From NCBI GenBank assembly GCA_030151925.1, contig JASLCY010000079.1, positions 1 through 5,475 of the forward strand: DNA of 5,475 bases, read 5' to 3'. Positions 4,397 through 5,475 of this stretch are shown in pieces. The first letter of the stretch is position 1; each line of letters starts with the position of its first letter. The stretch is from Oligoflexus sp. GTDB taxonomy: Bacteria; Bdellovibrionota_B; Oligoflexia; Oligoflexales; Oligoflexaceae. The position numbers were made by a program, and so were the translations under genes. The notes under the pieces were generated by a model. It was not told the origin of the DNA. It was given only the letters and a program-made list of their open reading frames with translations, and made no database searches.

Positions 4397-5281
4397 ATGG
4401 CTAGTGTAGAGACCCTGAAATCCGTCGACGACGAGGCTTCCCCTAAGAGCAAGACCAAGAAACATGAGAAGAAAGCCTGGTACAAGACCGCCCGGGCCGC
4501 GCAGGTGGGGGTTTTCACCCTGATCGTCGCCGCCGCCGGCACTGTTCTGTGGTGGTACCAGTTCCACCCTTATGTATCGACCGACGACGCGCGCGTGGCG
4601 ATGACCCTGGTGCGCGTCGCTCCCGCGAACGTGAGCGGCCGCATCGAGAAGGTGAACGCCGTGGAAGGCACGCGCGTGAAAGCCGGCGATACGCTGGTCG
4701 AGATCGACCACCGCATTCCCGAGGCGAACTACGCCCGCGCCAAGACCAAGGCCGACCTCGCGAATCGCGAATTGAGCCGCATGCAGAAACTTACCGCCGA
4801 GGGCTCCAGCACGCAGCAGCTCCTCGATCAGGCGAAGGCCAATGCCGCGACTGCGGAAGTCGAGCTCCAGCTCGCCTCCGTCGCGCTGGAGAATACTTAT
4901 CTCAAGGCGCCCTTCGACGGCGTCGTCGTGCAAAAGCTGGCTGAGGTCGGCAACATCCTCGAGCAGAACCAACCGGCTATCGTCGTCGCGGACGAGCAGC
5001 ACGCCTGGATCGCGGCGAACATCGAAGAGACCTCGGTCGGCGCCGTGAAAATCGGTCAGCCGGTTCACATCGTGATAGACGAGGGCGGGGAAATCACCGG
5101 CAAGGTGCAGGAGATCCGTTCGTCGGTCGCGGCCCAGTTCGCCCTCATACCGAGCGATTCGGGCGCCGGCAACTTCACCAAGGTCGTGCAGCGCGTGCCG
5201 ATCAAAGTGGAGATCACCGACGCCAAGGGCCTCACGCTGCGCGCCGGTCAGTCGGTCGAAATCAAAATCCGCGTTCTTTAA
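4397..5281 (+). CDS. EmrA/HlyD-family periplasmic adaptor of a multidrug efflux pump
   Basis: This is a membrane-fusion protein that links an inner-membrane MFS pump to an outer-membrane channel. AAAGGA (4381-4386) lies 10 bases before ATG 4397. The 294 residues show a basic cytoplasmic tail (17-30, Lys-rich), one transmembrane helix (about 37-54), then the family motif STDDARV (61-67). The first half of the split biotinyl-lipoyl domain is VAPANVSGRIEKVNAVEGTR (74-93) through VKAGDTLVEID. A helical hairpin spans about 107-166, and the second lipoyl half is YLKAPFDGVVVQKLAEVGN (168-186). The beta-barrel and membrane-proximal parts include AWIAANIEE (203-211), GNFTKVVQRVPIKVEI (258-273) and LRAGQSVEIKI. 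The protein is about 100 residues shorter than E. coli EmrA (390), apparently because the coiled-coil hairpin is short. It is followed after 9 bases by the MFS gene. No outer-membrane channel gene is in view. Confidence 0.92.
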   Translation: MASVETLKSVDDEASPKSKTKKHEKKAWYKTARAAQVGVFTLIVAAAGTVLWWYQFHPYVSTDDARVAMTLVRVAPANVSGRIEKVNAVEGTRVKAGDTLVEIDHRIPEANYARAKTKADLANRELSRMQKLTAEGSSTQQLLDQAKANAATAEVELQLASVALENTYLKAPFDGVVVQKLAEVGNILEQNQPAIVVADEQHAWIAANIEETSVGAVKIGQPVHIVIDEGGEITGKVQEIRSSVAAQFALIPSDSGAGNFTKVVQRVPIKVEITDAKGLTLRAGQSVEIKIRVL

Positions 5282-5290
5282 GGTAAATAT

Positions 5291-5475
5291 ATGAACGAAC
5301 GTTATAAGTGGCAGGTGCTCACGATCGTCATGATCGGAACGCTCATGTCCGCTTTGGATTCGAGCATCGTGAACGTCTCGATTCCGGCGATCATGGCCGA
5401 TTACGGTTCCAGCCTCGACGACATCGAATGGGTCGTGACGAGCTACATGCTGGCCTTCGCGGCTCTCATGCCTCT
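5291..5475 (+). CDS. EmrB/QacA-type (DHA2) MFS drug transporter, N-terminal part only
   Basis: This is the inner-membrane drug/proton antiporter partner of the upstream EmrA-like protein. Only 61 codons are present before the right edge. ATG 5291 follows the EmrA stop by 9 bases, with a modest AAGG (5280-5283) overlapping that stop codon. The residues show a short cytoplasmic start (MNERYKWQ), a first transmembrane helix from about 9, and the DHA2 hallmark LDSSIVNVSIPAI at 22-34, with the conserved Asp23 in helix 1. A periplasmic segment with EWVVTSYMLAFAALMP (46-61) leads into helix 2, matching the W-V-x-T-S/A-Y-x-L motif of the 14-helix subgroup. By family, full length would be about 500 residues. 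Co-transcription from the MarR-controlled promoter is expected. Confidence 0.92.
   Translation, partial: MNERYKWQVLTIVMIGTLMSALDSSIVNVSIPAIMADYGSSLDDIEWVVTSYMLAFAALMP

Noticed and set aside
4007..5068. Minus-strand open frame (353 codons) across marR and the adaptor gene
   Set aside because: It spans two well-supported rightward genes and has antisense-type composition with no motif.

Overview
The window is GC-rich chromosomal-type DNA with tightly packed, strongly codon-biased genes. Long antisense open frames lie over most of them as shadows. A lipobox-bearing protease, a signal-peptide protein and an EmrA/EmrB-type efflux pair point to a Gram-negative bacterium. The style (lipoprotein subtilases, clear GGAG-type ribosome binding sites, mostly forward genes) would fit a Bdellovibrionota/Oligoflexia-like or related proteobacterial lineage, but that is a guess from style, not a marker-based assignment. 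No rRNA, tRNA, CRISPR, transposase or phage gene was seen.

Layout. At 1-108 (minus) is the start of an exported protein that runs off the left edge. A 340-base gene-free stretch (109-448) separates it from a rightward block and holds two inverted repeats, one a composite dyad that looks like an operator. Rightward follow an unrecognised 126-residue protein (449-829) and, 11 bases later, psuG, pseudouridine-5'-phosphate glycosidase (841-1749), with all five expected active-site residues. After a strong 13-bp hairpin (1791-1822) comes a lipoprotein S8 subtilase (1858-3231), and 31 bases later a small YdjA-like nitroreductase (3263-3844) whose ribosome binding site is buried in a predicted 12-bp hairpin with the start codon in a bulge.

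The right third is a self-contained drug-efflux operon: a MarR-family repressor (3944-4363), an EmrA/HlyD-type periplasmic adaptor (4397-5281) and the first 61 residues of an EmrB-type 14-helix MFS transporter (5291 to the edge). Its control region is the best signal in the window. Two near-identical palindromes (TTGATATATCAA and TTGATGTATCAA), 31 bp centre to centre, lie inside a 20-bp inverted repeat with one mismatch. A promoter (TTGATA, 17 bp, TAAGAT) is embedded in them, with its -35 box inside operator 1 and its predicted start inside operator 2. This arrangement predicts tight autorepression of marR-emrA-emrB, relieved when MarR binds a toxic ligand.

Most of the window is ordinary housekeeping or accessory content. 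I did not find a clearly novel system. The items most worth following up are the paired MarR operators and the structured translation start of the nitroreductase.
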